A DNA stretch of 64,000 bases, from assembly GCF_030159255.1 (NCBI RefSeq), contig NZ_BSCT01000008.1:62001-126000 (forward strand). Direction: 5' to 3'. This document shows, in pieces, positions 8,827 through 19,713 of the stretch. The stretch is from Bradyrhizobium sp. SSBR45G. Lineage in GTDB: Bacteria; Pseudomonadota; Alphaproteobacteria; Rhizobiales; Xanthobacteraceae. The notes under the pieces were generated by a model that was given only the letters and a program-made list of their open reading frames with translations, ran no database searches and had not been told where the DNA came from. The stretch's first letter is position 1. Every line of letters begins with the position of its first letter. The position numbers and the translations under genes are program-made.

Positions 8827-10374
8827 GTGACGGCCATGACCATGAACTTCGAGTCCGATGCCGGCTTCGCCCTGCAGCCGATCGGGACGGTGGGCCGAAG
8901 GACCGGCGCCAATGGTTGGGTGATCCTGACGCTCCTGTTCGCGGCCGCCATCGGGATGCGCCTCCTGGTCGCGGCGAACAGCGATGTGAGCTGGCTCCTG
9001 ATCGCCGGCGAGCGCTGGCTGGACGGCCAGCGCCTCTACTCCGACATTCTGGAAACCAACCCGCCGATGGCGGTGCTGGTCTATGTCCCCGGTCTGCTGC
9101 TGGCGCGCGCGGTGGGTCTGCCCGCAGAAGTCGTGATCGATGGGCTCGTATTTGCGGCCTTGGCCCTATCGCTGGCTGCCAGTGCGCTCATTCTGCGACG
9201 TTCGACCGCACTGTCGGCCGAGCAGAGATGGCCGCTCGCGATAGCAGCGTTGCTCGTCCTGGCTGTGCTGCCTGCTCAATCCTTCGGACAGCGCGAACAT
9301 ATCGCCGTGATCGAGTTGATGCCGGTGTTCGCCGTGCTGGCGCTTCGGATCAACCACGAGACGCCGCCACGCTGGGGCGCGCTGATGGCCGGTCTGGGCC
9401 TTGGGCTGGCTCTCTGTTTCAAGCCGCATTTCGCGCTGGCCATGATGGGCGTGTTCGCCGTCGTCGCAGCTCGTGTGCGGTCGCTGCGGACACTGTGCGC
9501 ACTGGAAACGGTCGTCGCCGCGGCCGTGCTGGCCATCTATGGCACCTGTACCGTGTTGTTCTTCCCGGAGTATTTCAGCGAGATCTGGCCGCTGATCCGC
9601 GACATCTATTCGGTCGGTCTGCCGTTTCATCGGATGGTGATGAAACCCGCCGTCGTGCTCTGGGCCCTGACCTTGGCGACGACAATCCTGCTGAGGCGCG
9701 ACAGCACCGTGCGGCCGACCTTGCTGCTATTGTTTGCCGGATCGTTCGCATTCGCGCTCGTCTACCTGCTTCAGCGCAAAGGCTGGCCGTATCATTCCTA
9801 CCCGATGATGGCCTTTGCCTGGCTCGGCTTCGGCTACGCCATCGGCGCGAGGGAGTCGGGTCGGACATCGCAGTCGTCCTGGCAGTCGTCCTGGCGAGGC
9901 GTCGGGACCTCGGCTGCGGCGGCGGCGTTGTTCATGGTGGCGATCGTCTGGTTCAACCATGTGATCGACGCACGATTCCTGCAGCCTGCGATCGCCCGCC
10001 TCGGCCTCGCCCATCCGACCATCCTGGCGATTTCGGGAAATGGCGGAGTGGCGCATCCGTTGACGCGGGCCGTCGGCGGCGTCTGGGCATCGCGGCAGCA
10101 GAGCCTGCTCGTCGCCAGCTATGACGAGTATGTGCGCGAAACGGAAACGGACCCGCGCAGGTTGGCCCTGTTCGAATCTTATCTGCAGCGGGAGCGGAGC
10201 TGGATGATCGATGATTTCAAGCGCACAAATCCGACGATCGTGCTGGTCGACAGGGCGACCGGCAACTGGGATCAATGGCTGCGCGCAAGCCCGGAGCTCG
10301 TACGGATGCTCGGCGGCTACCGTCTGTTCGAGACCGTCGGGAACGTCGATATCTATGTCAGGCGGGCCAACTGA
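8827..10374 (+). CDS. Polytopic membrane protein, GT-C glycosyltransferase-like (paralogue of 3754-5292)
   Basis: A 515-residue membrane protein that matches the gene at 3754 throughout: NSDVSWLLIAGERWLDGQRL, ETNPPMAVLVYVPG, the RKGWPYHSYPM block and a C-terminal soluble domain ending GYRLFETVGNVDIYVR. Roughly ten hydrophobic helices are visible. The GTG at 8827 is the longest start; ATGs at 8836 and 8842 are close by. A perfect 12-bp tandem duplication at 9871-9894 gives a repeated SSWQSSW in the loop after the RKGWPYHSYPM region. The two paralogues bracket the GT2 and methyltransferase genes. Function beyond GT-C likeness is not shown. Confidence 0.75.
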   Translation: MTAMTMNFESDAGFALQPIGTVGRRTGANGWVILTLLFAAAIGMRLLVAANSDVSWLLIAGERWLDGQRLYSDILETNPPMAVLVYVPGLLLARAVGLPAEVVIDGLVFAALALSLAASALILRRSTALSAEQRWPLAIAALLVLAVLPAQSFGQREHIAVIELMPVFAVLALRINHETPPRWGALMAGLGLGLALCFKPHFALAMMGVFAVVAARVRSLRTLCALETVVAAAVLAIYGTCTVLFFPEYFSEIWPLIRDIYSVGLPFHRMVMKPAVVLWALTLATTILLRRDSTVRPTLLLLFAGSFAFALVYLLQRKGWPYHSYPMMAFAWLGFGYAIGARESGRTSQSSWQSSWRGVGTSAAAAALFMVAIVWFNHVIDARFLQPAIARLGLAHPTILAISGNGGVAHPLTRAVGGVWASRQQSLLVASYDEYVRETETDPRRLALFESYLQRERSWMIDDFKRTNPTIVLVDRATGNWDQWLRASPELVRMLGGYRLFETVGNVDIYVRRAN

Positions 10375-10386
10375 GCCGTACAGCCG

Positions 10387-11322
10387 TTAGCCCTTCGGCT
10401 GAATGCCGTCCCGGACCGCGCGGAAGCGGGGGAAGGCGGCCGACCATTGGTCGCGCGGCGCGCTGCCGATGATTCGCAGCGTGTTCGGGCCGCCGAAGCG
10501 CAGCCATTGCACGATCGTGACCGGGGTATTGTCCTTGCCGCTCGTCGCCTCGATGCGGGTCTCGTAGGCCGGCAGGCCATCGATGCGGATCGGCTCGGAC
10601 ATCGTGATGCGGGCTTCGCGGACCCCGGGAATGCTGGTGGCCGCCTGCTGCGCGACGCGGCCGCGGTCGCCGGCCTCGGGCGCGACGCCGGCCACCAGCC
10701 CGATCACCACGAAGGGCGCCGCCTCGAACCCCTTCTCCTCGTCGCCATCGGCGAGGATCAGGGCACCGGCTCCCAGGATGCGCACCGTCTTGAACCCCGA
10801 GAGCTCGCTGACATTGAACGGCATGATCGACAATTGCTCGTCGACCGGCACCTCCTTGCGGACGATGGCGGAGGCGAACATCTGGCGCACGGCGTCGTCG
10901 GTGTAGATCCTGCTCGCCGTCTCGGGAATCTGCACCGCCACATAGCCGGAGAAGCCAACGCCGGGCAGGATCATCGAGTAGCGCCGCACCGGGTTGACGC
11001 CATCACGGCCGTTCTCCACCGTGTAGTAGGCGGTGCCGGCAGCGGTCTCGATGTTCTCGGGCTTGATGCCGCCGGCGCCGGACGGATTGGCGGCAAACGC
11101 GTTCTTCACCTCGCCATAGGCCTTGGCCGGCAATTCCGTCAGCAGCACCTTGACGCTCTTATCCTCGCTCTCGAAGCCGGAGAAGGTCTTGGCGTTGCTG
11201 AGCCCGACCAGGGGCGCGAGCCCGATGCGGACGCCCGGCGGAAAGATCGCGTCCGCTGCCAGCGCCGGTCGGAGCAGGGAGATCGACACCAGCGCTGCGG
11301 CGAGAAGTCGGGAAAACATCAT
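10387..11322 (-). CDS. Secreted protein of unknown function
   Basis: A 311-residue protein with a clear Sec signal (MMFSRLLAAALVSISLLRPA, cleavage probably after LAADA). The mature part is rich in beta-strand-like stretches and has no motif that I recognise; PPGVRIGLAPLVGL near the mature N-terminus and QWLRFGGPNTLRIIGSAPRD near the C-terminus are the most distinctive segments. It is probably periplasmic. It converges on the GT-C-like gene with a 12-bp gap and is divergent from dnaK across 534 bp. No function is proposed. Confidence 0.75.
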   Translation of the reverse strand: MMFSRLLAAALVSISLLRPALAADAIFPPGVRIGLAPLVGLSNAKTFSGFESEDKSVKVLLTELPAKAYGEVKNAFAANPSGAGGIKPENIETAAGTAYYTVENGRDGVNPVRRYSMILPGVGFSGYVAVQIPETASRIYTDDAVRQMFASAIVRKEVPVDEQLSIMPFNVSELSGFKTVRILGAGALILADGDEEKGFEAAPFVVIGLVAGVAPEAGDRGRVAQQAATSIPGVREARITMSEPIRIDGLPAYETRIEATSGKDNTPVTIVQWLRFGGPNTLRIIGSAPRDQWSAAFPRFRAVRDGIQPKG

Positions 11323-11856
11323 GAAGAAGCTGCCTCGTTCATTGACCCAATTCGACGCCCAGTTCGACGGCCGTCATCGTCCCCGCGGTGGCCGTCCTCG
11401 GACGAGACGCCTTTTAGCGGGTTTGCCGCGTCCGTAACAGGTCGATGGGTGCGACCTGAAGTTCCGCCGGGAGTGGATGAGGAGGCTCGATCCGGACGAC
11501 GGGTTATGGCTTTGCTAAGCATGATCGGGTCTGCCGGCCGGCCGCAATCGGGGCGACTTTGCGGCCCGATCGCGCGTTGTCCAGGCCCGTTTGCGGCCGT
11601 TCGGAAGCCGGCGGCCGCCGCGGCGCGAGCGGCTCCGGGCATGCGGGCATGGCCTGTTCTCGGGGCTTTCACGGAGCTTCGAAGAATCCGCGGTTTTTCC
11701 GCGCCCCTCGGTCTCCTCCGGTCCTTGCGGGTCACTCCCCCCCTCCTATATGACGCTCATCGTCGCAATATCGCGAGCATTTGATCTGAGGGGGTTTTGG
11801 ATGGGGGCGCCGTCAGGGCCCCACCCAACCTGCCGCAAAAAGAAGGATATGAGACC
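11323..11856. other. dnaK upstream region
   Basis: 534 bp between the secreted-protein gene (minus) and dnaK (plus). The only strong signal seen is the RpoH-type promoter at 11724-11751. No credible gene was found; reading frames here lack good starts and family similarity. Confidence 0.6.
11724..11751 (+). promoter_or_regulatory. RpoH (sigma-32) type heat-shock promoter of dnaK
   Basis: CTTG at 11724-11727 and CCTATAT at 11745-11751 are separated by exactly 17 bp, matching the alphaproteobacterial RpoH consensus CTTG-N17/18-CYTATNT. It lies 106-133 bp before the dnaK ATG, leaving a 5' leader of about 100 nt. Confidence 0.8.
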
Positions 11857-13752
<1,896 letters not shown>

Positions 13753-13773
13753 ACGACGGTAGAGGCGAGAGCC

Positions 13774-13828
13774 ATGACCCCCATGCCAAAGAGCGCTATC
13801 GGCGTCTCATTGGATGGGGGTCATTTTC
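13774..13828 (+). terminator. Inverted repeat between dnaK and dnaJ (attenuator or partial terminator)
   Basis: ATGACCCCCAT (13774-13784) and ATGGGGGTCAT (13814-13824) form a perfect 11-bp stem with a 29-nt loop, followed by TTTTCATT. It would let part of the transcripts stop after dnaK, giving more DnaK than DnaJ. Partial termination is inference. Confidence 0.6.
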
Positions 13829-13898
13829 ATTGATCCGGACCCTGCGCGGTTGCCGCGCGGAGCGTGCCGGTCGGGCGAAGTTCGGGCGGGTTTGATTG

Positions 13899-15032
13899 AT
13901 GTCCACCAAGCGCTGCTATTACGAGACCCTGGAAGTCGAACGCGACGCCGACGAGACCAAGCTCAAGGCCGCCTTCCGCAAGCTGGCCATGAAATGGCAT
14001 CCGGACAAGAATCCGGGCGATGCCTCCAGCGAGGTGAAGTTCAAGGAAATCAACGAGGCCTATGAGGTGTTGCGCGACGCCGACAAGCGCGCCGCCTATG
14101 ACCGCTATGGCCATGCCGCATTCGAACAGGGCGGGGGTGGTGGTCCGCACGGCTTCGGCGCCGGCTTCGCATCTTCCTTCTCCGACATTTTCGAGGACCT
14201 GTTCGGCATGGCCGGACAGCGGCGCAGCGGCGGCACCGGTCGCGAGCGCGGCGCCGACCTGCGCTACAACATGGAAATCACGCTCGAGGAGGCCTACCTC
14301 GGCAAGACCGCGCAGATCGAGATTCCGGTCTCGGTGACCTGCGAGTCCTGCTCCGGCACCGGCGCCAAGGCCGGCACCAAGCCGAAGACCTGCTCGATGT
14401 GCGGCGGCGCGGGCCGGGTCCGCCAGGCCCAGGGCTTCTTCACCCTGGAGCGAACTTGCCCGGGCTGTCACGGCCGTGGCCAGATGATCGAGGATCCCTG
14501 CCCGTCCTGCTCCGGCTCCGGCCGGGTGACGCGCGACCGCACGCTGTCGGTCAACATTCCGCAGGGCGTCGAGGACGGCACCCGCATCCGTCTCGCCGGC
14601 GAGGGCGAGGCGGGCCTGCGCGGCGGGCCGCCGGGCGACCTCTACATCTTCCTGTCGCTGTCGAGCCACGAGTTCTTCCAGCGCGACGGCGCCGACCTGC
14701 ATTGCCGGGTGCCGATCTCGATGGTGACCGCGGCTTTGGGCGGCGAGTTCGAGGTGCCGACCATCGAGAAGGGCAAGACCAAGGTCAAAATCCCCGAGGG
14801 CACCCAGTCGGGCCGCCGCTTCCGGATCGCCGCCAAGGGCATGCCGGTGCTGCGCTCGCGCCAGACCGGCGACATGTATGTCCAGGTCGTGGTCGAGACG
14901 CCGCAGAACCTGACCAAGAAGCAGCAGGAGCTGCTGGCCGAGTTCGAGAAGCTGTCGTCCGGCGCGACGCAGCCCGAGGCCGCCGGTTTCTTCACCAAGG
15001 TCAAGGACTTCTTCGGCAAGGCGGCGAGCTGA
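13899..15032 (+). CDS. dnaJ: Chaperone DnaJ (Hsp40, type I)
   Basis: A 377-residue DnaK co-chaperone. The J-domain has the HPD tripeptide ([20 protein letters not shown]), then a Gly/Phe linker ([17 protein letters not shown]), four CxxCxGxG zinc repeats ([33 protein letters not shown]) and the C-terminal substrate domain. The ATG at 13899 is preferred over the overlapping TTG at 13896. It is co-directional with dnaK and probably shares the heat-shock promoter through the inter-gene inverted repeat. Confidence 0.97.
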   Translation: MSTKRCYYETLEVERDADETKLKAAFRKLAMKWHPDKNPGDASSEVKFKEINEAYEVLRDADKRAAYDRYGHAAFEQGGGGGPHGFGAGFASSFSDIFEDLFGMAGQRRSGGTGRERGADLRYNMEITLEEAYLGKTAQIEIPVSVTCESCSGTGAKAGTKPKTCSMCGGAGRVRQAQGFFTLERTCPGCHGRGQMIEDPCPSCSGSGRVTRDRTLSVNIPQGVEDGTRIRLAGEGEAGLRGGPPGDLYIFLSLSSHEFFQRDGADLHCRVPISMVTAALGGEFEVPTIEKGKTKVKIPEGTQSGRRFRIAAKGMPVLRSRQTGDMYVQVVVETPQNLTKKQQELLAEFEKLSSGATQPEAAGFFTKVKDFFGKAAS

Positions 15033-15269
15033 GCGGTGGTCTTGCTGCGTGCATTCGGAGGCGTTTCGCCGAGCAGTTTCGGGTCGTGCGGGCCGCGTGA
15101 TTCTGCTGCTCTGCACATGCAAAAAATTAGCGAATGCATCTGTAGGACGACGGACCCGCCAGCCTTAATCGTACGTTACGGTTCGGCTTGACCGCCCCGC
15201 CTGCGACCTATACGTCTTTGTGACTCTTTTCTGACATCGCCGTGAAGAACGGTCCCGTCCGGTACTGAG

Positions 15270-15872
15270 ATGCCCCTGCAAACGTCCGTGCGTGCGTCGA
15301 AAAAACCTCTTCGTCTCGACGACGAGGTGCGATTCCTCCGCTCATGGATCGAAAAGCCGCTGCACATGGGTGCTGTCATGCCGTCGGGTCGGCTGCTGGC
15401 CCGCACCATGGCGCATTATGTCGATCCCAAGGGGACCGGCCCCGTCATCGAGCTGGGACCCGGCACCGGTGCGATCACCAATGCGCTGGTCGAGCACGGC
15501 GTCGATCAGAAGCGGCTCGTCCTGGTCGAATACAACCCCGGCTTCTGCGCGCTGCTGCGCGACCGCTATCCGCAGGCGAAGGTGGTGCAGGGCGACGCCT
15601 ACCGGCTTCGCGATACGCTCTGGAACGTCCTGGGCGCGCCGGCCGCGGCCGTCGTCTCCGGCCTGCCGCTGGTCACCAAGCCGATGCTGACCCGGATGAA
15701 GCTGGTGCGCGACGCGTTCGCGGCGATGTCGCCCAACGCGCCGTTCGTGCAGTTCACCTATTCGGTCGTGCCGCCGATTCCGAAGTCGCTGCCCGGCGTC
15801 ACCACCGAGGCCTCCGAGCGGATCTGGATGAACCTTCCGCCGGCGCGCGTCTGGGTGTATCGCAAGCCCTGA
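15270..15872 (+). CDS. pmtA: Phosphatidylethanolamine N-methyltransferase, PmtA-like
   Basis: A 200-residue SAM-dependent methyltransferase related to rRNA adenine dimethylases. Motif I is VIELGPGTGAITNALVEHGV and the acidic strand 2 is LVLVEYNPGFCALLRDRYP; FLRSWIEKPLHMGAVMPSGR at the N-terminus and FTYSVVPPIPKSL near the end are typical of bacterial PmtA. Such enzymes methylate phosphatidylethanolamine toward phosphatidylcholine at the membrane surface. The position just after dnaKJ agrees with the bradyrhizobial pmtA arrangement as I recall it. The number of methyl groups it adds cannot be read from sequence. Confidence 0.85.
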   Translation: MPLQTSVRASKKPLRLDDEVRFLRSWIEKPLHMGAVMPSGRLLARTMAHYVDPKGTGPVIELGPGTGAITNALVEHGVDQKRLVLVEYNPGFCALLRDRYPQAKVVQGDAYRLRDTLWNVLGAPAAAVVSGLPLVTKPMLTRMKLVRDAFAAMSPNAPFVQFTYSVVPPIPKSLPGVTTEASERIWMNLPPARVWVYRKP

Positions 15873-15917
15873 CCGGCAGCCGCGGCTCGTCGTGGCGGGT
15901 CGCTTCCCGGCCGCACG

Positions 15918-16496
15918 ATGTCCGCGCTGAAAATCCTCGTCATCCCCGGCTCGACCCGGGCCGGCTCGCACAATGCGAGGCTCGCGGCGGCCGCGGCCTA
16001 TCAGTTCGTGCTGGCCGGCGTCGACGTCACCCGCATCTCGCTGGCCGATTTCCCGTTGCCGATCTACGACGCCGACCTCGAGGCCGCATCCGGCGTGCCG
16101 CGCGAGGCGCTCCATCTGAAACGCATGATCGGCGCGCATGATGGCGTGCTGCTGGTGACACCCGAATACAACGGCGCGGTGCCGCCGCTGCTCAGCAATG
16201 CCATCGCCTGGCTGTCGCGGGTCGACGAGCCGCCGGACGGGCGCGGCGCGCTGTTCCGCACGCGGCCGTTCGCGATCGCCGCGGCCTCCGAGAACCGCTT
16301 CGGCGGCGTCCGCGCGCTCGCGGCCCTGCGGCAGATGCTGACGGCCTGCAACGCGACCGTCATTCCGAGCCAGCTCGCGCTGGCGTTCGCCGACAAGGCC
16401 TATAACGACCTGGACCGGCTCAGGCTGCCGGCCGACATCGCCGCGCTCGATGCGCTGGTGCGGCAGCTGATCGAAACCGCCCAAACCACGATGTGA
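15918..16496 (+). CDS. NADPH-dependent FMN reductase family protein
   Basis: A 192-residue flavodoxin-fold reductase. It starts LKILVIPGSTRAGSHNARLA, the flavin phosphate-binding loop of the SsuE/ArsH/YieF group, and continues with LLVTPEYNGAVPPLLSNAID-like sequence (here TPEYNGAVPPLLSNAIAWL). It probably transfers electrons from NAD(P)H through FMN to quinones, metals or flavin in the cytosol. It begins 45 bp after pmtA and ends 6 bp before pyrF, so it is likely co-transcribed. The natural substrate is unknown. Confidence 0.88.
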   Translation: MSALKILVIPGSTRAGSHNARLAAAAAYQFVLAGVDVTRISLADFPLPIYDADLEAASGVPREALHLKRMIGAHDGVLLVTPEYNGAVPPLLSNAIAWLSRVDEPPDGRGALFRTRPFAIAAASENRFGGVRALAALRQMLTACNATVIPSQLALAFADKAYNDLDRLRLPADIAALDALVRQLIETAQTTM

Positions 16497-16502
16497 GGTG
16501 AC

Positions 16503-17234
16503 ATGCCGACCGAGATTGCTCCGCGCGACCGCCTGATCGTGGCGCTCGATCTGCCCAGCGTGGCGGACGCCGAGGCCATGATCACCAGGCTCGGCGATCA
16601 CGTGACGTTCTACAAGATCGGCATGGAGCTGACCTATGCCGGCGGCCTCGGCCTCGCCGAGCGGCTCGCCGCCTCCGGCAAGCACGTCTTCATGGACCTC
16701 AAGCTGCACGACATCCCGACCACGGTCGAGCGCGCCACCCGCCAGATCGCGAAACTCGGCGCCCGCTTCCTCACCGTGCACGGCTTCTCGCAGAGCATGC
16801 GCGCGGCGCTGGCCGGCGCCGCCGGCTCGCCCCTCGAGCTGCTCGCCGTCACCGTGATGACCTCCTACGACGATTCCGATCTCGCCACCGCCGGCTACGC
16901 CATGGGCGTGAAGGAGCTCGTCGCCCGCCGCGCCGTCCAGGCCAGGGAGATCGGCATCCACGGCCTCATTCTCTCGCCCGAGGAAACCGGGCTCGTCCGT
17001 CCCCTGGTCGGCCCCGACATGCAGCTGGTCACGCCGGGCATCCGTCCCGCCGGGGCCGATGTCGGCGACCAGAAGCGCATCATGACGCCGGCGCTGGCCA
17101 TCGCCGGCGGCGCCGATCGCCTCGTGGTCGGCCGCCCCGTCACCGCCGCTGATGATCCCGCTGAAGCCGCCGAGGCGATCGTCGCCGACATCGCCACGGC
17201 GCTGGCGCTGGTCGGCAAGACCAATCGGACGTAA
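16503..17234 (+). CDS. pyrF: Orotidine 5'-phosphate decarboxylase
   Basis: The last enzyme of UMP synthesis, 243 residues, a TIM barrel. Visible signatures are the strand-2 block [13 protein letters not shown], the catalytic [20 protein letters not shown] with the Lys-x-x-x-Asp pair, and the phosphate-binding [16 protein letters not shown]. It starts with an ATG 6 bp after the FMN reductase stop, preceded by GAGGTG. Length and motifs are normal for the bacterial group I enzyme. Confidence 0.97.
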   Translation: MPTEIAPRDRLIVALDLPSVADAEAMITRLGDHVTFYKIGMELTYAGGLGLAERLAASGKHVFMDLKLHDIPTTVERATRQIAKLGARFLTVHGFSQSMRAALAGAAGSPLELLAVTVMTSYDDSDLATAGYAMGVKELVARRAVQAREIGIHGLILSPEETGLVRPLVGPDMQLVTPGIRPAGADVGDQKRIMTPALAIAGGADRLVVGRPVTAADDPAEAAEAIVADIATALALVGKTNRT

Positions 17235-17267
17235 GCGTAAGTCCTCAGAACAAGGAGACCCCGAGGG

Positions 17268-17570
17268 ATGCCCAAGGCCTATTGGATCGCGCGGATCGAC
17301 GTGCACAACATGGACGGCTACAAGGAGTACGTCGCGCAGAACGGCGCCGTGTTCCATCAGTACGGCGCCAGGTTCCTGGTCCGCGGCGGTCAGTACGAGA
17401 CCAGAGAAGGCACCTCACGCTCGCGCAACGTCGTGATCGAGTTCAAGGACTACGCGACCGCGCTGGCGTGCTACAATTCTCCCGAATACCAGCGGCTGGT
17501 GGCGATGCGCGCGCCGCATTCGCAAGGCGACCTGGTGATCATCGAGGGCTATGACGGCCCGCAGCCCTGA
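17268..17570 (+). CDS. DUF1330 family small protein
   Basis: A 100-residue dimeric ferredoxin-like-fold protein of the DUF1330 family: KAYWIARIDVHNMDGYKEYV at the start, RGGQYETREG in the middle and a C-terminal block ending DLVIIEGYDGPQP. No catalytic function is established. An ATG with AAGGAGACC upstream makes the start secure. It lies 33 bp downstream of pyrF and 90 bp before dapB. Confidence 0.85.
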   Translation: MPKAYWIARIDVHNMDGYKEYVAQNGAVFHQYGARFLVRGGQYETREGTSRSRNVVIEFKDYATALACYNSPEYQRLVAMRAPHSQGDLVIIEGYDGPQP

Positions 17571-17660
17571 TCGCCGCCCCAGCCACCTGCCACGCGGCCT
17601 CGCTCGGTTGCCGCCGACGCGCGCCCCGGCTATAGCCCTTGACGGGGCGGAGGAGCTGAG

Positions 17661-18479
17661 ATGTCCAAGATGCGCTTGATCGTTGCCGGAGCCGGCGGCC
17701 GCATGGGCCGCGCCCTGGTGCGTGCGATCGCCGAGACCGACCGCGCCGTGCTGGTGGGCGCGCTCGAAGCGCCGGGCTCGGAGCTGATCGGCAAGGATTC
17801 CGGCGTCCTCGCCGGCCTGCCCGCCAACGGGATCAAGCTGTCTGGCGACCTCTGGACCATGTCGGCCGAAGCCGACGGCATCCTCGACTTCACCGTCCCG
17901 GCCGCGACCATCGCCAATGTCGCGATCGCCGCCGAGCGCGGCCTCGTCCATGTCGTCGGCACCACCGGCCTGTCGTCGTCCGACGACGCCGTGATCAAGA
18001 GCGTCACCAAGCGCGCCATCGTCGTGCAGTCCGGCAATATGAGCCTCGGCGTCAATCTGCTGGCGGCGCTGGTCCGGCAGGTGGCGAAGTCGCTCGATGC
18101 GAATTTCGACATCGAGATCCTCGAAATGCATCACAAGCACAAGGTCGACGCCCCCTCCGGCACCGCCCTGATGCTGGGACGCGCGGCGGCCGAAGGCCGC
18201 GGCATCGTGCTGGAGCAGCATTCGGCGCGCGGCCGCGACGGCATCACCGGCGCACGGCGCCCGGGCGACATCGGCTTCGCCTCGCTGCGCGGCGGCACGG
18301 CCGCGGGCGATCACAGCGTCATCTTCGCCGGGCCCTCGGAGCGGCTGGTGCTGTCGCATCAGGCCGAGGACCGCATGATCTTCGCCCAGGGCGCGCTGAA
18401 GGCGGCGCTGTGGGCGCATGGCAAGCCGCCGGGCTACTACACGCTGGACGACGTGCTGGGCCTGAAGGACCTGTTCTAA
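17661..18479 (+). CDS. dapB: 4-hydroxy-tetrahydrodipicolinate reductase
   Basis: The NAD(P)H-dependent reductase of lysine and diaminopimelate synthesis, 272 residues. The nucleotide loop is [20 protein letters not shown], the hinge [11 protein letters not shown], and the active-site block [20 protein letters not shown] carries the catalytic His and Lys. The C-terminal end ([14 protein letters not shown]) is complete. ATG at 17661 follows GGAGGAGCTGAG. gpmA starts 24 bp downstream, so the pair is probably one transcript. Confidence 0.97.
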   Translation: MSKMRLIVAGAGGRMGRALVRAIAETDRAVLVGALEAPGSELIGKDSGVLAGLPANGIKLSGDLWTMSAEADGILDFTVPAATIANVAIAAERGLVHVVGTTGLSSSDDAVIKSVTKRAIVVQSGNMSLGVNLLAALVRQVAKSLDANFDIEILEMHHKHKVDAPSGTALMLGRAAAEGRGIVLEQHSARGRDGITGARRPGDIGFASLRGGTAAGDHSVIFAGPSERLVLSHQAEDRMIFAQGALKAALWAHGKPPGYYTLDDVLGLKDLF

Positions 18480-18503
18480 ACCAACCAAGTGGATCAGTAA
18501 GCA

Positions 18504-19127
18504 ATGAGCGAACGTCTCCTGGTGCTGGTGCGCCACGGCCAGAGCGAGTGGAACCTGAAGAACCTGTTCACGGGCTGGAAGGATCCGGACCTGACCGAGC
18601 AGGGCGTCAGCGAGGCCAAGGACGCCGGCCGCAAGCTGAAGGCGCAGGGGCTGGTGTTCGATGTCGCCTTCACCTCGGTGCTGACCCGCGCTCAGCACAC
18701 GCTGGACCTGATCCTGACCGAGCTCGGCCAGACCGGCCTGCCGACCAGCAGAAATCTCGCGCTCAACGAGCGCGACTATGGCGACCTCTCCGGCCTCAAC
18801 AAAGACGACGCCCGCGCGAAGTGGGGCGAGGAGCAGGTCCACGTCTGGCGCCGCTCCTACGACGTGCCCCCGCCCGGCGGCGAAAGCCTCAAGGACACGC
18901 TGGCCCGCGCGCTGCCCTATTACGTCCAGGAAATTCTCCCCGGCGTCCTCCGCGGCCAGCGCACCCTCGTCGCCGCCCACGGCAACTCGCTCCGCGCCTT
19001 GATCATGGTGCTGGAGAAGCTGACGCCCGAAGGCATTTTGAAGCGCGAGCTGGCGACGGGCGTGCCGATCATCTACCGGCTGAAGGCGGATTCGACGGTG
19101 GAGTCGAAGCTGGATCTCGCGGGCTGA
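18504..19127 (+). CDS. gpmA: 2,3-bisphosphoglycerate-dependent phosphoglycerate mutase
   Basis: Interconverts 3- and 2-phosphoglycerate in glycolysis. The 207-residue protein is the short alphaproteobacterial form. The phospho-histidine motif is [20 protein letters not shown], with [20 protein letters not shown] and the second catalytic His in [20 protein letters not shown]. It begins 24 bp after dapB. Downstream is a run of over a kilobase of repeats. Confidence 0.96.
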   Translation: MSERLLVLVRHGQSEWNLKNLFTGWKDPDLTEQGVSEAKDAGRKLKAQGLVFDVAFTSVLTRAQHTLDLILTELGQTGLPTSRNLALNERDYGDLSGLNKDDARAKWGEEQVHVWRRSYDVPPPGGESLKDTLARALPYYVQEILPGVLRGQRTLVAAHGNSLRALIMVLEKLTPEGILKRELATGVPIIYRLKADSTVESKLDLAG

Positions 19128-19160
19128 TCGAGCACACCACGATCAGCCAACTCATCAGCT

Positions 19161-19249
19161 CGTCATGCCCGGGCTCGATCCGGGCATCCATCCCCTTCGC
19201 GAGACTGTTTCCAAGACGATGGATGGCCGGGTCAAGCCCGGCCATGACG
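19161..19249. repeat. REP-like palindromic pair
   Basis: CGTCATGCCCGGGCTCGATC then CGGGCATCCATCC on the left and GGATGGCCGGGTCAAGCCCG then GCCATGACG on the right form a large imperfect inverted repeat made of two smaller palindromes. The same family occurs at 55830-55915 and, diverged, at 3593. It follows gpmA and may also act as its terminator. Confidence 0.8.
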
Positions 19250-19350
19250 AAGCGAAAGCTCTCAAATCTCCTCGTGACGACTATCGCCCCGGCAAAGCGT
19301 CCATGCGATGTCCTCACATCGCGTTGAGAACGATGAGGCCAAGGTCCGGG

Positions 19351-19398
19351 CCTCGCCCTTCGAGACGCCCGCCTGGCGGCGGGCTCCTCAGGGTGAGG
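19351..19398. repeat. Imperfect inverted repeat, CCTC...GAGG family
   Basis: CCTCGCCCTTCGAGACGCC pairs imperfectly with GGCGGGCTCCTCAGGGTGAGG. It belongs to the same family as the element at 19507-19554, in the opposite orientation. Confidence 0.65.
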
Positions 19399-19506
19399 GG
19401 CGAAGGTCGTCGCCGGGCGGCAGGAGTTAGATCGGAGCTAAAGCCCATCCCTCTCCATGAGCTCGTTGCCGATGCTCAACGTGCAGCGCCGGCTTCGGGA
19501 CTCAAC

Positions 19507-19554
19507 CCTCATGGTGAGGAGCGTCGCCCTTGCGACGCGTCTCGAACCATGAGG
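19507..19554. repeat. Imperfect inverted repeat, CCTC...GAGG family
   Basis: CCTCATGGTGAGGAGCGTCGC pairs with GCGACGCGTCTCGAACCATG AGG across a 4-nt loop. It is a second member of the family at 19351-19398. The stretch 19128-20296 holds no credible gene; it is made of these repeats plus the 19714-20070 element. Confidence 0.65.
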
Positions 19555-19713
19555 CCCCGATGGCGCGGACTCGGCAGACGAGCGCCGATCGCCGCTGCTT
19601 CGGCGCGCGAATGATCATCTCCCCGATTCACATCTCAAACAGCCCCGCGCACGGCTCCACGATCTCGCGGCGCATCCCGCCCGAGTCGTGCATCTCACAT
19701 GTCCCTCCGAAAC

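Noticed and set aside
13827..15122. 431-codon minus-strand open frame across dnaJ
   Set aside because: Shadow of dnaJ; no motif and no ribosome site.
15342..17357. 671-codon minus-strand open frame across pmtA, the FMN reductase and pyrF
   Set aside because: It covers three well-supported plus-strand genes and reads as Arg/Gly/His-rich shadow.
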